Assembly (NCBI GenBank): GCA_030549495.1
Contig: JAUIRK010001039.1
Coordinates: 186,001-250,000, forward strand
Length of the DNA stretch: 64,000 nucleotides
Direction of reading: 5' to 3'
Source: Nectonema munidae
Lineage: Eukaryota > Nematomorpha > Nectonematoida > Nectonematidae
Positions 33,401-48,400 of the stretch are shown in pieces (positions within the stretch are counted from its first letter, which is position 1; each line of letters starts with the position of its first letter). Both the position numbers and the translations under genes were made by a program. The notes under the pieces were generated by a model. The model had not been told where the DNA came from, did not search any database, and saw only the letters and a list, made by a program, of their open reading frames with translations.

Positions 33401-36400
33401 ATTTTATTAAAAAAATTTTTTTTACTACATTTTTCTATGAGTTTGACTTTAGTAGATAAGTATATAGTTAGTTTTACGTATATTTGTTAATTTGTCAGTC
33501 TTTTTATAGTTTTTTTTGCTTAAATCTTAAGAATGGCAGAATCATAATCGAGATGAAGGAATGAGGGCGATTTCGATTAAAATGTCATCCAACTACCTCC
33601 TCAATCACAACATCCAATGTATTCATTTATCAGTATTCACTAGTATTGCCTTTTTCCTTGGAAAAATGGTGAAGCGCGTGTCATCAAGCACACTTTTTCC
33701 TCGCAGTATGCTGAAATATGCAAAGATTACTCCATTTTTAGCAAAAAAAAGATGACATATTCTTATTGAGAAATCAGTGTGCACCACACGAATGCATCGC
33801 AATGTGTTTTGTTCGCTCAGTTCTTGACACCGAACCATTCTCAATTATATATGAATTTGGAATATTAAATTACTACTGATTATTATTATTATTATTATTA
33901 TTACTATTGTTGGTGTTGCTGCTGCTTCTAGTTCCATCCCCTTTCGCCAATGTGATTAATTACGCGCAAAAATGTCAGAAGTGTTGGAGGCAGATATGAA
34001 AACATTAAAACTTAATGAGAGTGAGAGAAAGCCTTTTCTGTCAGTACAAATCGGTTGTCGAGGAAATTTAATCAAGAGTGAGGAAGTGCTCTCCAAGATT
34101 CATGTATAATTTATTTGCTTGTCTTTTCCATGAATCGAGGAAGGAAATTTCATACGCGCGCAGCGCACAGACAAGGATTCTTGCTTCCGCGAAGCTCGAG
34201 ACAGAATGCTTCTAGAATTTTTCGCCATTTTAACAAATACGCGAATAAATCGTGACTTATTTTGGGTGGGAAAGTGGTGTTACATTTTTAATTTTGTATT
34301 TATATTACTATAATAATAAGTTGTGTAATTTTGTAGCATCATTGAGAAATATTTCCTGTAAATTTGTATCAGCTTTTTAGACACACAATGCCTAAACATC
34401 GAGTGAGCCAGGAAATAAAAAATTGTCTAAGTTAGGTACAAAAAAATCATTCAAAAAGAAAAGCACTTGAATTTTTTGAGAAAACCCAGCAATAAGCCTG
34501 AAAAAGCGCTCACGATAAAAATGTAATGAAATATTTTTTCCTTCTCAACAAAGTTTAAGTTAATGGACATTTAAAAATGATTTCGTATTGCATAATTGCC
34601 TGTTTAAAAATGGATTATGTAGCATCATAAGCCATGTAATTTTATATAGACGGACCTCGTCTACCCTAGCTAGCTAGACTCTTGATTTCGCAGATATTTT
34701 GTCGCTTTGTGAATTTGTAGGATTAATGATTCATCAATTCTGCACCATGTAAAGAGAGTTTAAAGTTTTCAAAAAAAGATTGCCATACGTACATTTTGTT
34801 TAACAAAAAAAGAAAAAAAGCATTAGCTTATAAACTATCTGCGCCAGTGATTCTCAACCCGCTTTAACAAAGGGTCCAATTAAGAACCAACATCAAACTA
34901 GAGGGCCACAACAAAAGCATACAATTGCTATTTATAAAAAGCGTTTAACTCTGAAATGCTATATTCTATAATTACTCAATCTGAATCCAAATTGCTGTAT
35001 ATATACCAAAAAATTAATAAATTTAGGTAGCCTATTTTTCCTGCAACTTCGCTATGTGAGACACAAAACAAGAGATTAAGGGTCACATATGGCTATCAGG
35101 TTCGCGGTTGAGAACCACTGAACAAGTAGGCATTATAAGTGAGTGATAAAAAAAATCAAATTTGTATAAAGTTGCATGACTCTCATGTAAGACTTGCTAT
35201 TAAATATTAAAGATCCAATGCGATTATTACAGCAAAAATAAGGTATTCACGTTCTCGAGAGTTTGCAATTGTGTTAATCAATTGTGTACAGGATGTGTAA
35301 CAACTTTGATTACAGCCGACTCTAAAGCAAAGAAGCATGAATTAGTCCTATTTTACTATAAAAGTACGTAATCTAATATGAATCAGCATCAAAAAGAAAA
35401 AAAAAGAAAAAAAACAAAGCATAACATCTTTTATGGAAATTTTTATTTGTGCGTCTTTCATCAATACAGCTTTATCTAAATGCGCAACCGAGTTGCTAAG
35501 TATTCAGCCATCAAACCAAGTCAAAGCATGAGTAGTAACTTGCTTTTCAACCCTCAGGCCGCCTCATATGGATCTCTTGCTAAATTTTTGGAATTCTAAG
35601 CTTCGCCTTCATTTCTGCCTTTTCGAAGAAATAAAACTGATATATAATAATTTAAAACTTTAATTTTTTATAATATATACAATACATGTATAATTTTTAT
35701 AATTAAAAAAAATAATGTTAAGCTAAGTTTTAACTAGTGCTGTAGAAACTCGAAGAAGACTTTTCAAATTAGTTATTTTGTATGCGGACTTTAGAATTTG
35801 TTCTTATGGAATTTCATTTTTGAAAAAAATTTGTACAACAAAATGTAAAAGGAAGTATAATAATTTTTTCTACGTGTAGCTTTTATATAGAACAAAGTGA
35901 ATCCCTTTTGATTGTAAGCTCTTTTCCGAGACTGGATCCTTTGCATTGCACTGATGTAATTTATTACTTACCTTAGTTGGTATATTTGAAATCTTTCACA
36001 TGGAGTTTTTGGCAATCAAAATGTTTTATCATTCATCTCGTTGTTTAAAAACAAAAGATTCGCAATGCCGATACTTTTGTCAGTGGGCCAACGCTATGCT
36101 GAAAATTCAAGCATGCGCTCCGCCTGTTGCTCATATGTATGATTTTAAGACATATCCCAATTTTTGTCTATCCCCTGCTAAGATTTACTCCATCAACCTA
36201 AGCTAGTGGGTTCTTTGGCTTCAGCCTGGCCTATATCACTATTCCACGGTTTTTGTGAGCTGAGTACTTCACTGCATGTGTGTTTAATGTCAACATGTAT
36301 GTAGCATGTATTAGAGATGTATCAGATGTGGAATTTTTTGTGTGCGCGGATGCAGATATCAAATTTGGCATCTTAGGGGATGCGGATGTCAGAATTGCTA

Positions 36401-39400
36401 TTGTGAGCAAACGCAAATTTCATACTCCTTAAAAATTGAGAGAGAAAAATTTTGGATAGGATAAAAATTCGGAAAAAAACTTTGCAGTATATAGAAAGGA
36501 GAAAAATGTTTGAAAATTGGGAATGCGCATGTTATCGCGGATGCTGAAACTTAAATGATCAGCGGATGAAGATGTAAACATTTTTGCTGATAATAATCCG
36601 CTTTGGGTTTTTTTGTCAGACGTGTATTAATGCAAATAAATGGAAAAGATTGCATCGAGAATGTCAAAAAATGTATACGTAGATGCATGAACGTTTGATT
36701 ACGCTAACACTAAACCTAACCTCAACTAGTTTGATGCCCCAATTGTTCCAGTCCAGTAAAGTACCCCGGCAATAACTTTCCAAAATCGTATAAATCAACG
36801 CGCATTTAAAAATTCGTTGAGCACTACTTTGCCGACTATTAAGTCATTTACGGCCAATGTTCCTATTTTGGGACCTGAGTAATTTCATCTTCGTCTGCTT
36901 TTTTCAATGACTTTGAATATAAATCGTCTGCGTTTTTTTTTAGATATCGTCTGCTTTGCTTGGCCTTAACCCGTTAACAACCAGAATAATCAGACGATAT
37001 CTAATGTAAAGCAGAAGATTTGTATTAAAGAGCTTTGATAAACGCAGGCGATTTTATTTTTGTAAAGTCGACTATAGTCGACATGGGCGTTAACGGGAAA
37101 TGGGTTAAACAAATTGAGGAAAAAATTTGCGCATGCAAAACCAGCGGTAGAGTGGAGAAACTTTCGTCCTTTATTGCCTCCCCTTTGTCTTGCCAGGCAA
37201 CGAATACATACATTTTCTTAGGCAAACTTGCGAGTTGGAAAACTTTGGAAAAGGCAATTTGTGAAATTGATTATGCTAATTATAACGATTATTTCGATTT
37301 TAATTTACTTTTGCAAGAGGGTGGTGGTGGTGTTGTTATCTTCTTCGGCATGATGGATGTTGTCGTGAATCCTGATAGGAAGAATGTGCCAAGAGCATAC
37401 TTCCTTTACAAGGAGGAAAAGGCGATGCAAAAATGCTCTGCTTTGATTGGAGGAGATGGGAGCGCGTGTATTCAATTTTGCGAACTTCTTCGTCTAATTT
37501 TCGGCTTCAGTTGACACATCCACACACACACACACACACAAACCTCCTTTCCTTAGATATCGCGTCTTTTTTGCCAGTGAAGGCAGAAGCTTTTTCTCTC
37601 TCTCTCATATCTCCTTCATCTCAGACCAAAATTGCTATATCCATGATATTAAATTCCATTATAAATGTTTGTAAACCTTTTGGAGGAGCCAGAGATTGAA
37701 CCGGAGCCAATTTGGTCTTAATGAGTGGAGCGGGAGATGCTACAACCTAACCATTTTCTATTTAATATTTGGCATCTCTGAAAATCTGAATATATGGTAA
37801 CTAACAAGCAGACTGACAAATTAACAAATATACATAAAACTAACTATACTTATCTACTAAAGCCAAACTCATAGACCAAATTTTATTCAATCAAACTATA
37901 ATCAGCAATAAAACTAGCCAATTAATTAATGTAGTAAAAAAATTTTTTTTTATGAAAAACCAATTAACAAACTAATAATGCTCGTTATAAAAAATATATA
38001 TATTATTTAGTTTTTTAATTAATTCATTAACAACTAATCACAAACTAATTGATTTAACTTCAGAAACTATTAATTTTCTGTGCATATCTTTTTTTTCGCT
38101 ATACTATATTTCGTATGTACACAAATTTTTAATGAAATAAACTGCTTACCCACTAATTTATTAAAAAAGTAACTTATTGATTAAGCTATTTGATTAATAA
38201 ACTATAACTTACAAATAAATTAATTATAAAAACAATTTTACCTATCTCTCATTGTAGTCACTGCGAGTGGGTCATCAATTTTAGCAATCTCTTCTGATTC
38301 TGGTTTCGATTATTAGAGATCAATGGTAGAAATTCTAAATCAGAAGTATCCGCCCTTTCTAAATTTAAACCCCACGATGCCTTGAATGAGATGGAGAAAA
38401 TAGATCGGTCATTTAAGTTGAATGACTTAGAAGCTATACCACATTATCCTGGCAAAGAGTTTGAAATGTGGCACATGCAGTAACTGCATTGCCCCCAACT
38501 CAAGTTAGCGTGGAAGGATTCTTTCGTCTCATCGTATTATTCATTCTGACGTGCAAGATTCGGGAAGAAAGATTTGGTCGAGGCAATTTTATTCCTGAAA
38601 ACGATTTCTTTTTAGTTACATTTTTTGATCTGCCTTTAATTTCCACTTCTTCTTTTTATTTTCCCGTTGCTAAATTTCAAATATTTGAAAAGTATTGATT
38701 TTCTAAAACTCCATTTGGAGTGATGTCTCATTGTAGCGGCAATGCCAAATAAATGAAGCTATGTAGCTTTAGCAAACAAAGTTTCAAAAGAATAGCTCTG
38801 GAGCTGGAGCCACAGATGGGGCAAGAGCCTAATCCATTTCAAGTTAGCTCCGCAATCCTGCTTATAAAAATAATGTCATATTTGAAGTTATTTTAGGAAA
38901 TATTTTTTATATTAACTTTTATTTTACTTGCATAAAAAATGAATGGATTTTTTTTTTAAAAATTGATTTAAAATGATTAAAAAAATTCGGTCTCCAAGAT
39001 TTCCATCATGTCCATCCCAACTTTTAAAGTTATATATATTTAAAAACAGCGTTCCTGAGTTAGCTCTCTGTAGTCCTGTGTTTAATTCCATTAAAAAGAT
39101 ATGGTCCTTTTAAACGCGATGTGAATAAAGAACTAAATTTCAAACTTCAAGAAAACCACTTGTCTATTGTGGCAAAAACACGCCAAGATAATATTTGACG
39201 CAAAAATCACAATGACATCAACGAAGTGTTCAAATTGCATTACTCTTTCTTTGCCATGGAAAATAAATGTTGAATTTCTTGAATATTTTATCAAAGAATC
39301 AATTTTAAAATTAATTAAAATAAAATCTCACTTGTCAACAACCTTTCAAGATGTTTCAGCCTTTCAGGCTACGTACGTCATAAATCAATTTTGCCATAAA

Positions 39401-42400
39401 TTATTTTTATACCGAATAAAACATTTTTAAGCTTGTTATTATAGTCTTCTCATTTTGAAGTATATTTTTCCATTTTGAAATATAATCCAAATTTTTTGAT
39501 TTTGCTCTGGACAAAGAGAACTTAGGAGGCAGAGAAGGAATTTGAGAGTGGTAAAAAAAATTGTTTTTATGCGAAACAATTGCAAAGAATTATAAGATGA
39601 CCAAATATTGGATTGCGTGATTCGAGGAACACTTCTTGAACTGAGTGAAAGTAAGCGCGTTCATTAATCTTGTCTCATTGTTCACGGTTAATGCCAGAAA
39701 TTGCGAAACCATGCCAGCGAATGCATAATAAACCAATATACAAGATAGAATTGGATTCAGTGCTGCAGCATGTTAATGTAAATATTCACTCCACTTTTTG
39801 GGATATAAGCTTTGATTTCATTTTTCCAGAGGTAGAAGATTTTTTTTTAAAAAAAGCAAATTGTCTTTTTTATCAGAATTTTTGTCAATATAAAATTTCG
39901 GGTAATTTTTTATCTTTAAGAATGGCTGGAATGCCTATCCGGTTGAAATGATGGCGGCATAAAGAAAATTTTTGAAAAAATAAGCATGTTTGATCCATTT
40001 TTCGACATTTTTGGAGAGTGCCCCCTGACCGCACTATTGCCTAATTTAAGGTACAGTAAAAGATTTTCAAAGAAAGAAAACCGACATATCGCTCCTTGCA
40101 TCAAAAATAACTGCACACTTTATTTAGCATACACAAAATTTAGGCTTCATAGAAAAACCAGATTTGAACAAATTTGATAAAATAAACAAACTTATCCTGT
40201 CTCCAATATTATATATAAAAATAACATCCAAAATGATAATCTGTATTTATCAGAAATATTGTATACTCAGTATTCATGCATAGCATTGTAAAATTGAAAA
40301 AAGCACAACATTTTGAGTTGAAAGAATGACAAGAAAATGGAGTTGAAGAAGGTGGTAAAAAATTCTTGGACAATGTAATTTATAAATGAAATGTGATGGT
40401 GTTTTTTTTGTTCAAATTTGGTTAAATCAAATATGTCTTTATTTTGTGGAAACTAAAATAATACTGAAAATAACTTAATAAATAAAAATATTGGGTTGTT
40501 GTTGTTTGTTTCTGAAATGATGGAAAACAAATTTTAAAAAATTTCCATATTGAATCATATTTTACAACATTCTGGAGCATATTAAAAATTCTACGTTATT
40601 AACGACATATTTATGATAGGCTTTGATGTTCAAAAAAAAAATTTACTTTCTTGCTCAAAATTCAAATGTTTCATTATTTTTCCTGAATCTTCACTCAATT
40701 ATAATCTCCCTTCAATATCAACTTCCAGTATCTTCTTTGAAGATTCTTCATCTACATCAAGGGTAGTCAAAGTGGTCGATATCAAACCGCTGGGGGTCGA
40801 TAACAACACTTTAGGGGTCGATAAGATAAATCTCCTTTTTCTTTTAAAACATAGCTTAGGACATTGTACAATTTAGGATATATGAAACATTTTTGGTTTG
40901 TATTTTTTCTCTCAATTGTTGGACACTGACTAATCTTTCTATGAAACAATTCTTTGGTGTGAAGACAAATGTTCTATGAAGGGGTCGACGAGTAAAAAAG
41001 TTTGGCGATCCCTGGTCTAGATTAAATTCCTTCAAAGTATATAATATATTTTCGCAGAGAAAATTGATTAACAAATCCTATTTAAGGACGCCCTTAGGAA
41101 ATTAATATTCTCATTTCGTATGAAATCTATTTGAAGCAATAATAATAATTAGTAAATATGTTATGTATTAAAGAGCAAGCTTTCATTCTATTCAATAATT
41201 AACTTCTACTAAATACTTTAAATCGAACAATGACGCCGGCACTGTGCATCGACCCCTTTGTTAACCTCTGAATCCGCTCCGGATAAAAAAAGTCTTCAAT
41301 CAATTTTCTTGCCGTTTTGCGGAAATAAATGTGCAATTGTTTGAAACGGATGAATGGTGTGTAATTGAATTGAGTACTGAAGCTTAAAAGTGTGCAGAGT
41401 TTTGATGCCGATAAAAATGGCTGATAAAGTTCTAATTAAAATACGCAAAATTAATATTGAATATACAAAAATTCGTTTTTTGAAGCATCAAAGGAAAAAG
41501 TAGAAAATTAATAGTAGCGCTTTTTTCAGAGCATTGAAAACAATTTTGACGCTGAAATCAATTTGAAAGTGGACAATGACTTTGTATCAAACTGATCGCA
41601 TGGCTGCTAATTAACTCATTGATTTTTACTTCAAGCATCCGCCTTGCGATGAAGAGGCTGACTTTCTTTCAAATGCTTAAATATATGTGTGCAATTCCGA
41701 AATCAGTTTCAACAAAATGGGATACAATGTAGAATCAATACTTCGATATTCCTGCATGAATCATGTGAAAAGAATTTTACTTCTCTTTCTCAATTGAAAT
41801 TGGTTTTTGAAAATATGATTTCAAAACGCACCTTTATACTTTATAATGATTTTGCCTAGTTATTCTGACACACTAAAATTTTCTTGAAGGCATCCAAATT
41901 CTATTTTTAGATTTCCGTGGAACCAATGAAAATTAAAGATAAATTTGCATCCAATGGAAATCAAGGGATAAGGGGATCATCTCTCGGGGTGACGGAATCA
42001 AATTCCGATACTTCAACTCTGCCAAAAAATATATTTAGTTTGCTTTATTAATTTCACGAATATATGTGCTTCAAATAAACTTTAATCGCGGCAACAATAT
42101 TTGGAAAATAGGTATATTCAATAAAATATACCTATAGGTAGGCCATCTTTAATTAGTGTATACAGGTAGTGTTGGAAAGTAAAATTCCCAGGCTTTCGAA
42201 GAAGTAAGCACGGCCAAGCATGTTATAAAACTGGCTTAGAATTTTTTTTTTAGAACTCTTTTTTTTTACATTGAATGGGTCTTTTCTGCCTTTTAGACTG
42301 TCATAAGTAAAAAAAAACTAAATTGAGTTTTTTTTTCTATTTTTAAATTTAATTTTTTTCTGCTTAACTTTAATCCTTTGTAGTTTCATTTAAGCTCAAA

Positions 42401-45400
42401 AATCTTTCCTTTTCTTGGCTCCTACAATTTAGTTAAAACAACAAAAACTTTTCCTATGCACTTAGTTTGTGAATTTTTGCATGCAACCTAGGGTACACTT
42501 CTTTTCAGTTGCGAGAAAAGGGTTCAAATAATTCAAAATGGCCTCCTCAATCATCAAAATTATGCGCCTACAAAAACGGGGGAATAACAAATTTGGTTAG
42601 TAAAGTTGACTAATAAAGCATTCATTAATTTTGGTAGATGCTATTAAAAAGAATTTGGAAATATATTCTCGCATTCATTCCTCTTCAATCAATATGAGGA
42701 AATCAATTGCATGCATAATCATATAAGTGTGATTCAGCACATTTACTTATAATTCAAGTACATCATAATCTTTTATGCTTTCGTATTTGATATAATTGTA
42801 TATTTCCCAAATATTGAGCGAAAAAGAACATAAACTAGAAAAGACATTTCCAAAATTGTATTAATAAAGCATTTATCGTGTGGATAAACCAACTAATTCT
42901 TTCAAAATGCTTATAATGTAGCAGTAATGAGATTTTATATTAAATCTTGTACCGAAATGAATGAGTGTCTGTTAATGGAATTATTTCAACCAGATTTTGT
43001 ACAAAAGTACGCATTGCTAGAACTTCTTCAAGAAATACTTCGTTGATATATCATAGACTCCCTATGTTTTCTCGATGTAGCTACACTGAAAGTAAAATGA
43101 GGTAATTACACAACAATTGATGTCAGTGAAATATAGTTTTACCAAGTTTATAAGTTATCTTACTATCAATATATTTAAATTGAGAACTTTTAGTCAACTT
43201 TTTTGAATAAGTAAATGTTTACAATATTTTTTTATTATGCCAGCAACATTATTTGCCTATGTTAATGATATAAAAAACTTAAAATCTTTCATTGAAATGA
43301 TTTTCAGTCGTTTTACCTCACTCAACGTGAATTTATTACTAAAATAGTAAATTTACCATGGTTTAATCGTGCTTTTATCATTATCAAGAATAGTAGTGAT
43401 GTTATACATGAACTTAGAGACTTTCCTTTTTGGTGAGTCAGAAAAAAACAATAAATTATTTTGGAGGCCATTGATTTCTTAAGTAAACAATTTGAAACTT
43501 TTGAGAGTTTTGAAAAAAATTACATAAAAAGGAAATGATTTGGTCATGCAAATAGTTTTGTATTTAGGATGTATTTATTATTTTTATGCAGATCTAATAT
43601 GATTTCTAATTCCTTTTAAGACAACAAAATCTTAACCGTGTTCAATTGAAATATTATTCTGAGAACTTCCAAATTTTCCATTTGATGTCCCACTTTTCAT
43701 CGTTACTTTATATAGGGCAGGCAATTAATGGACGCAAAAATCAAAATTTTGACTTTGTTTAGTGACACATTTGGAGTACCTTTTTTGAAAGCTGCCTTAG
43801 GTAAAACATGTTCACTTTAATGATAAAATTAGTCCCATAGGAAAGCTCCATGATGATTTTTATAAAGTGTTTTCCAACTTCTGGGCGCCTATCAAGTCTG
43901 TCAGAATAGATGAACAGTTAGTGAGTTTCAGAGGTCCGTGTAATTCGAAGAATTACGATCCTAAAAAACGTGGGCATTATGCTTTGAAATTTTATCACCT
44001 GAATGATGCAGAAAATTTTTATTACATGAAATCCAAAATATACGTTTCTGGTTTAATTTAATTGATAGAGAATGTACTTCTCTTTCAAAGCGATGATAAA
44101 AAGTCTAGTAACGGATACCAATTTACCACAAGGATGTGAAATTTACATGGACCGTTTTTTCTCTATACCTAAAATAGTACAGCCAACCTACCTGAAATCT
44201 CTCAGTCTTTGCGAGTGTGACCCTCTCATAGTTTATTCTAGTAGAACTAGAAAGCATGCAAGAAATTTTTTTAAAGTTGTCTACAATATCTCTTCACAAC
44301 ATAGAAGAAGAGTGAGTTGAAATTTCTACTGATGCCTCCAAGCCTGAATCCTAACTGGAATAGAAACAAGTATAAAAGTGGATTCGATGTAGCCAATAGA
44401 AAGATGAAGCAATATAGAAGCTACAAGCCATGCAAAAGGTGGACAAGAGCAGCCTTTTCTAATTATATTTGGATATGCGCTGTTTGAATTCTTTCGTTAT
44501 CGCTAAATCCAACTCGTCCAATGATTTTCCTTCAATAAAAAGAAGTGAACGAGAAGTTTTTATAAAAAAAGTTGCCTTTACTTTTGAGTGAAGAATCTAT
44601 TAAGGTGAAAGAGCACATTTCTCAGATCAATTTAAAAACATGACAATAAAGTTCTTGAAATCTCACATGCCAGAGGTTATTGCGTAGTTTGTATGCAAAA
44701 AAGCAGAAAAACAAGGAAATGTAAAAAGTGTGTGTAGATGCTTATGATTTTTTTTCAAATTAAATTAATCATTTCTAAAAATATTTTTCCAAATGTAGGG
44801 AAACCTTTTTTTCTAAAAAAATATTTAAGCAAATTATTTTAGCGCCATCTATAATAATTAAGAAAGTTATAAATAGGTTTTCTGGAGTAAATTTTTTTTG
44901 TATAAATTTAAGAAACTAAAAAAAAGTTTTCGATGTTAAAAAGCTTTCTTTAAAATTACATTTAATAAAAATGTTTGATAATGGGAAATTTTGATTAAAT
45001 TCTTTACGAATGAATTGCGTGTAGTAAATTGCCATATGTGCGTATAGTGTAGATAAGTGTAGGTTTGTAAATGTTGTCATTACGTATTCATGTGAAAGAT
45101 TTTTTCGTCCATATGTTGATCAAATTAATAAATCAGTCAATTCTGAAAACCGCTAAAGATTCTCAATGTCCTACAGTTTCAAAAATTGAACAAAGATACA
45201 TTTCTTCCGATTATATGCATTACTTAATTGTCTCATTTTGTATACCTGAAATTGATTTAAAATAGAACGTGTTCCTAATTCTTTGTCAGCCAATATGATT
45301 TTTTGTTTAGTGTTTAAACATCTCAATTCTCGGATATTTCTATTCAACAAAAATCATTTGAGAAGTCGTGTTCTTAATCAGAGGTCCTCAGCCAGCCGTC

Positions 45401-48400
45401 CACGCGGCACAACTGGGTCATAGGAAAAATTCTGTAGTCCGCAGAAAATCTTAAAATTCATAGCCATTTTTTTATAAATTAAAACAAAAGTTAAAAGCCA
45501 AAAAAAACGTTTATACATTTTTATTTACCACTATTGTTCGCATAATTACATTAGTCGTAAGAATTCCGTGATTCGTGGGACTGGAAAGGTTGATGACCTC
45601 TGTTCTGAATAAAAATTTTAGTTTTGTATGTTTCTTAAAAATTTCTTTTTACCTAAAATTCCAAAATATTTTAGCTACAAAAATGCAATCAGTTTGAGTC
45701 GCTGTAGGTACTACTTCTACGGCGTGCAGAATATTCCAACGATATTCCACACAGCGAGCATATGGCTGATAACCTTTCTAGCGATACAACGCTACATCTT
45801 TGTCTGCTATTCCAAAACAATCAGAAATCGCTTCACCATGAGGAACACACTTTATTGCATTGCTTTCATATATGTGCTAGCGATCACATACAATTTGCCG
45901 CGCTTTTTTGAAATTAACATTGGAGAAGTTGAAGTTGTTTGGCACTTGGCGGAAAAAAAAGGTAAAATTTGATCGTAGAATATATTTTATTGCCATTTCC
46001 TGTACCGTATCCTAGCAAAATCCCCATATAAAGGTATGGAGTGCTTTCATCAAGAAGGTATGTGTAAACTAGGCTTGATGCGGGATCAAACCTTGAGTTA
46101 TCAAAATCCAGTACCTAACAGAGCTTACTTAAAAAGACCCCAAAATATAACAAAATTCCCATGACATAATTTCTCTTAGAGCAAGTTTCCTCTGTTTACA
46201 ATGAATTTAATAGCAAAGAAGTCAATATACAAAACATTTATCTAAAACCCTCTAATTAATAATTAAGCCTCTAGGATAAATAATCTAAACTAAATAGATA
46301 AAATTTATTTTTCAAAAGAATAATACAACAACAATGTATAAAATTTTTTTCGAAATAAAATAAAACATTCTTACAAAAAAAATTTTATGGTAAAAAACGG
46401 CTAAATAAATAGCATATGAATAAATGAAGCAAGCAAAGAATGAATAAACACTATATATTATAATTAAAAAAAAAATTCTAAACAACCAAAATACGAGTTT
46501 GTTTAAATTTTCATGTACGTATAAATTATATCTCTTGGGGGCGGAAGGACTTTTGGGTATTTATCTACAACAAGATTTTGTGCCGGTACACTAAATTCAC
46601 TGTTTTTCGAAGTTTTTTGTTCTAAAATTTTGACACACACATACACATAGATACAATGGGAAAAATGACAACTGCCATAACTTTTAGGAGGGCGTGTTTT
46701 TTCATATGAACGAAAATTGGATATTTGCTTTGTTAAAATTTAAGCAAGTGTCTTTTTTTTATTAGAAACAGAAAACAAGTTGGCTTAATCTCATTCTTAA
46801 TTAATTCATCTTCCTAATGCTATACAAACTTTGATAAGTTCAGAGTGAAGAAGAAGTACTTTTTTTTATCATCATCATCCACATTCAATCTTGAATTTCG
46901 TATTGATTAACGCTTATTTACAGTTCCTAAACTTGTAAATGTTAATGAGAAGACAATTGGAAATGTATCAATAGCAAAAAAAGTTTTATAGAATTAATGA
47001 ACCATTTTCTTCAAAAATAAAGTGAAGAAATGTCAAGCAACTTAAATGCGATGAGAAAGTCCTTTGCGTTGTTTAGAGAATGGAAGGAAAAGAAAATTTT
47101 TTAAGATAACTAGGCATCTTTATTCTATAAAGCTAAGTTTTCTAGATACTAAAAGGGTTTTTCCAAGTATGAGATATTTTTCTATTGAAATACGAAATCG
47201 TTTTGACAATAAAAACATGTCTTTTCTTTCAAAAGTTTTATGGATATATTTTTCCTCTGGGAAAAATTAAAAATTTCCCCATGTCTAGATTGTCCGGGGA
47301 AATGCTAAAACACTCGACAAGAGGACACTATAGCTTTAAGCATTTTGATCCTGTATCTCAAGGTTGTAGTTTGGAGGTTGGGTATAGTGCCCAAAACACG
47401 AGTTTAATATTAAAAATTTTTATTGAATTATGTCGCGTTCCAGTTTTGGAAAGACAGAATCTCAATTTTCGAAATCGATAAGGGTCGAAATCTTAAGAAT
47501 AAAAATAGCAAAAATTGAAACCGCGGAAATTATCATCAAAACAAAATAAATTTAAAAGTATTACTATTCAAAATTCTTTGCAAAAAGTTTCTCATTTTTT
47601 TCTGATAAGATTCATCATCATTAATACTTATTTTGCTCTAACATAAAAACCAACTAACAATGTTCAGATGGTATTTTTGTGATCTGGATTTTGGGGATTG
47701 CGCCATTCTCCATTTTGGATGAGAACTGTCAAATTTGATTGACACCTGCGACTAGCCAATAATAATAATCGGCGTTGTTTTGGGTTGAGCGCAGGTGAAG
47801 TGGTGAAGCACTGTGGCACATCAGTGGCGAAGTGGCTCATCGGCAACGAAGACATCTTCTTCAACACGTACTACCTGTTCCGCGTGATCTTTGTCCATAT
47901 CGTTCCTTGTTCCATCCTGATTGTGTTGAACGCGCTCCTCGTGAAGTCGATGCACGAGGCGGTGCAGAAGCGCAAGATCCTTTTCAACAAGAACTCCCGA
48001 CATCACAGCGCCAAATCCGACTCCTACGCCACCACCATCATGCTAATTGTTGTGGTCTTTGTTTTTCTGCTGGTTGAGATTCCTCTAGGTTTGCTTCTAA
48101 ACTTTTCTTCTTTTTTTACATTTCTGCCTACGTGTAGCCTAGTTAATAATGCCAAAAAATGGCATTTTTCTTCTGATCAAATTTCTGTAATGACTACATT
48201 TATACAAACTTTAACTAAGTAAGTACGCGTTATCCACTTAGCCAATAATAATTAACTTTCCAAAATCTATCTAACTAAAGGAACTTACAAACTAACTAAA
48301 AATCAGAAAATATTATTTTTAAGTAAACTTTATATAGTAATAAATTTTTTTACATTTAAAAAATATTATTTATTTTTAAATTATTATAAATTGATAATTA

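Noticed and set aside
37688-37765. tRNA-like sequence on the minus strand
   Set aside because: A- and B-box-like words can be found, but the GGAGC repeats fit hAT subterminal sequence at least as well; no cloverleaf.
47832-48077. 81-codon frame overlapping receptor exon 3 in another frame
   Set aside because: Shadow of the true exon, which is supported by family motifs and splice phases.
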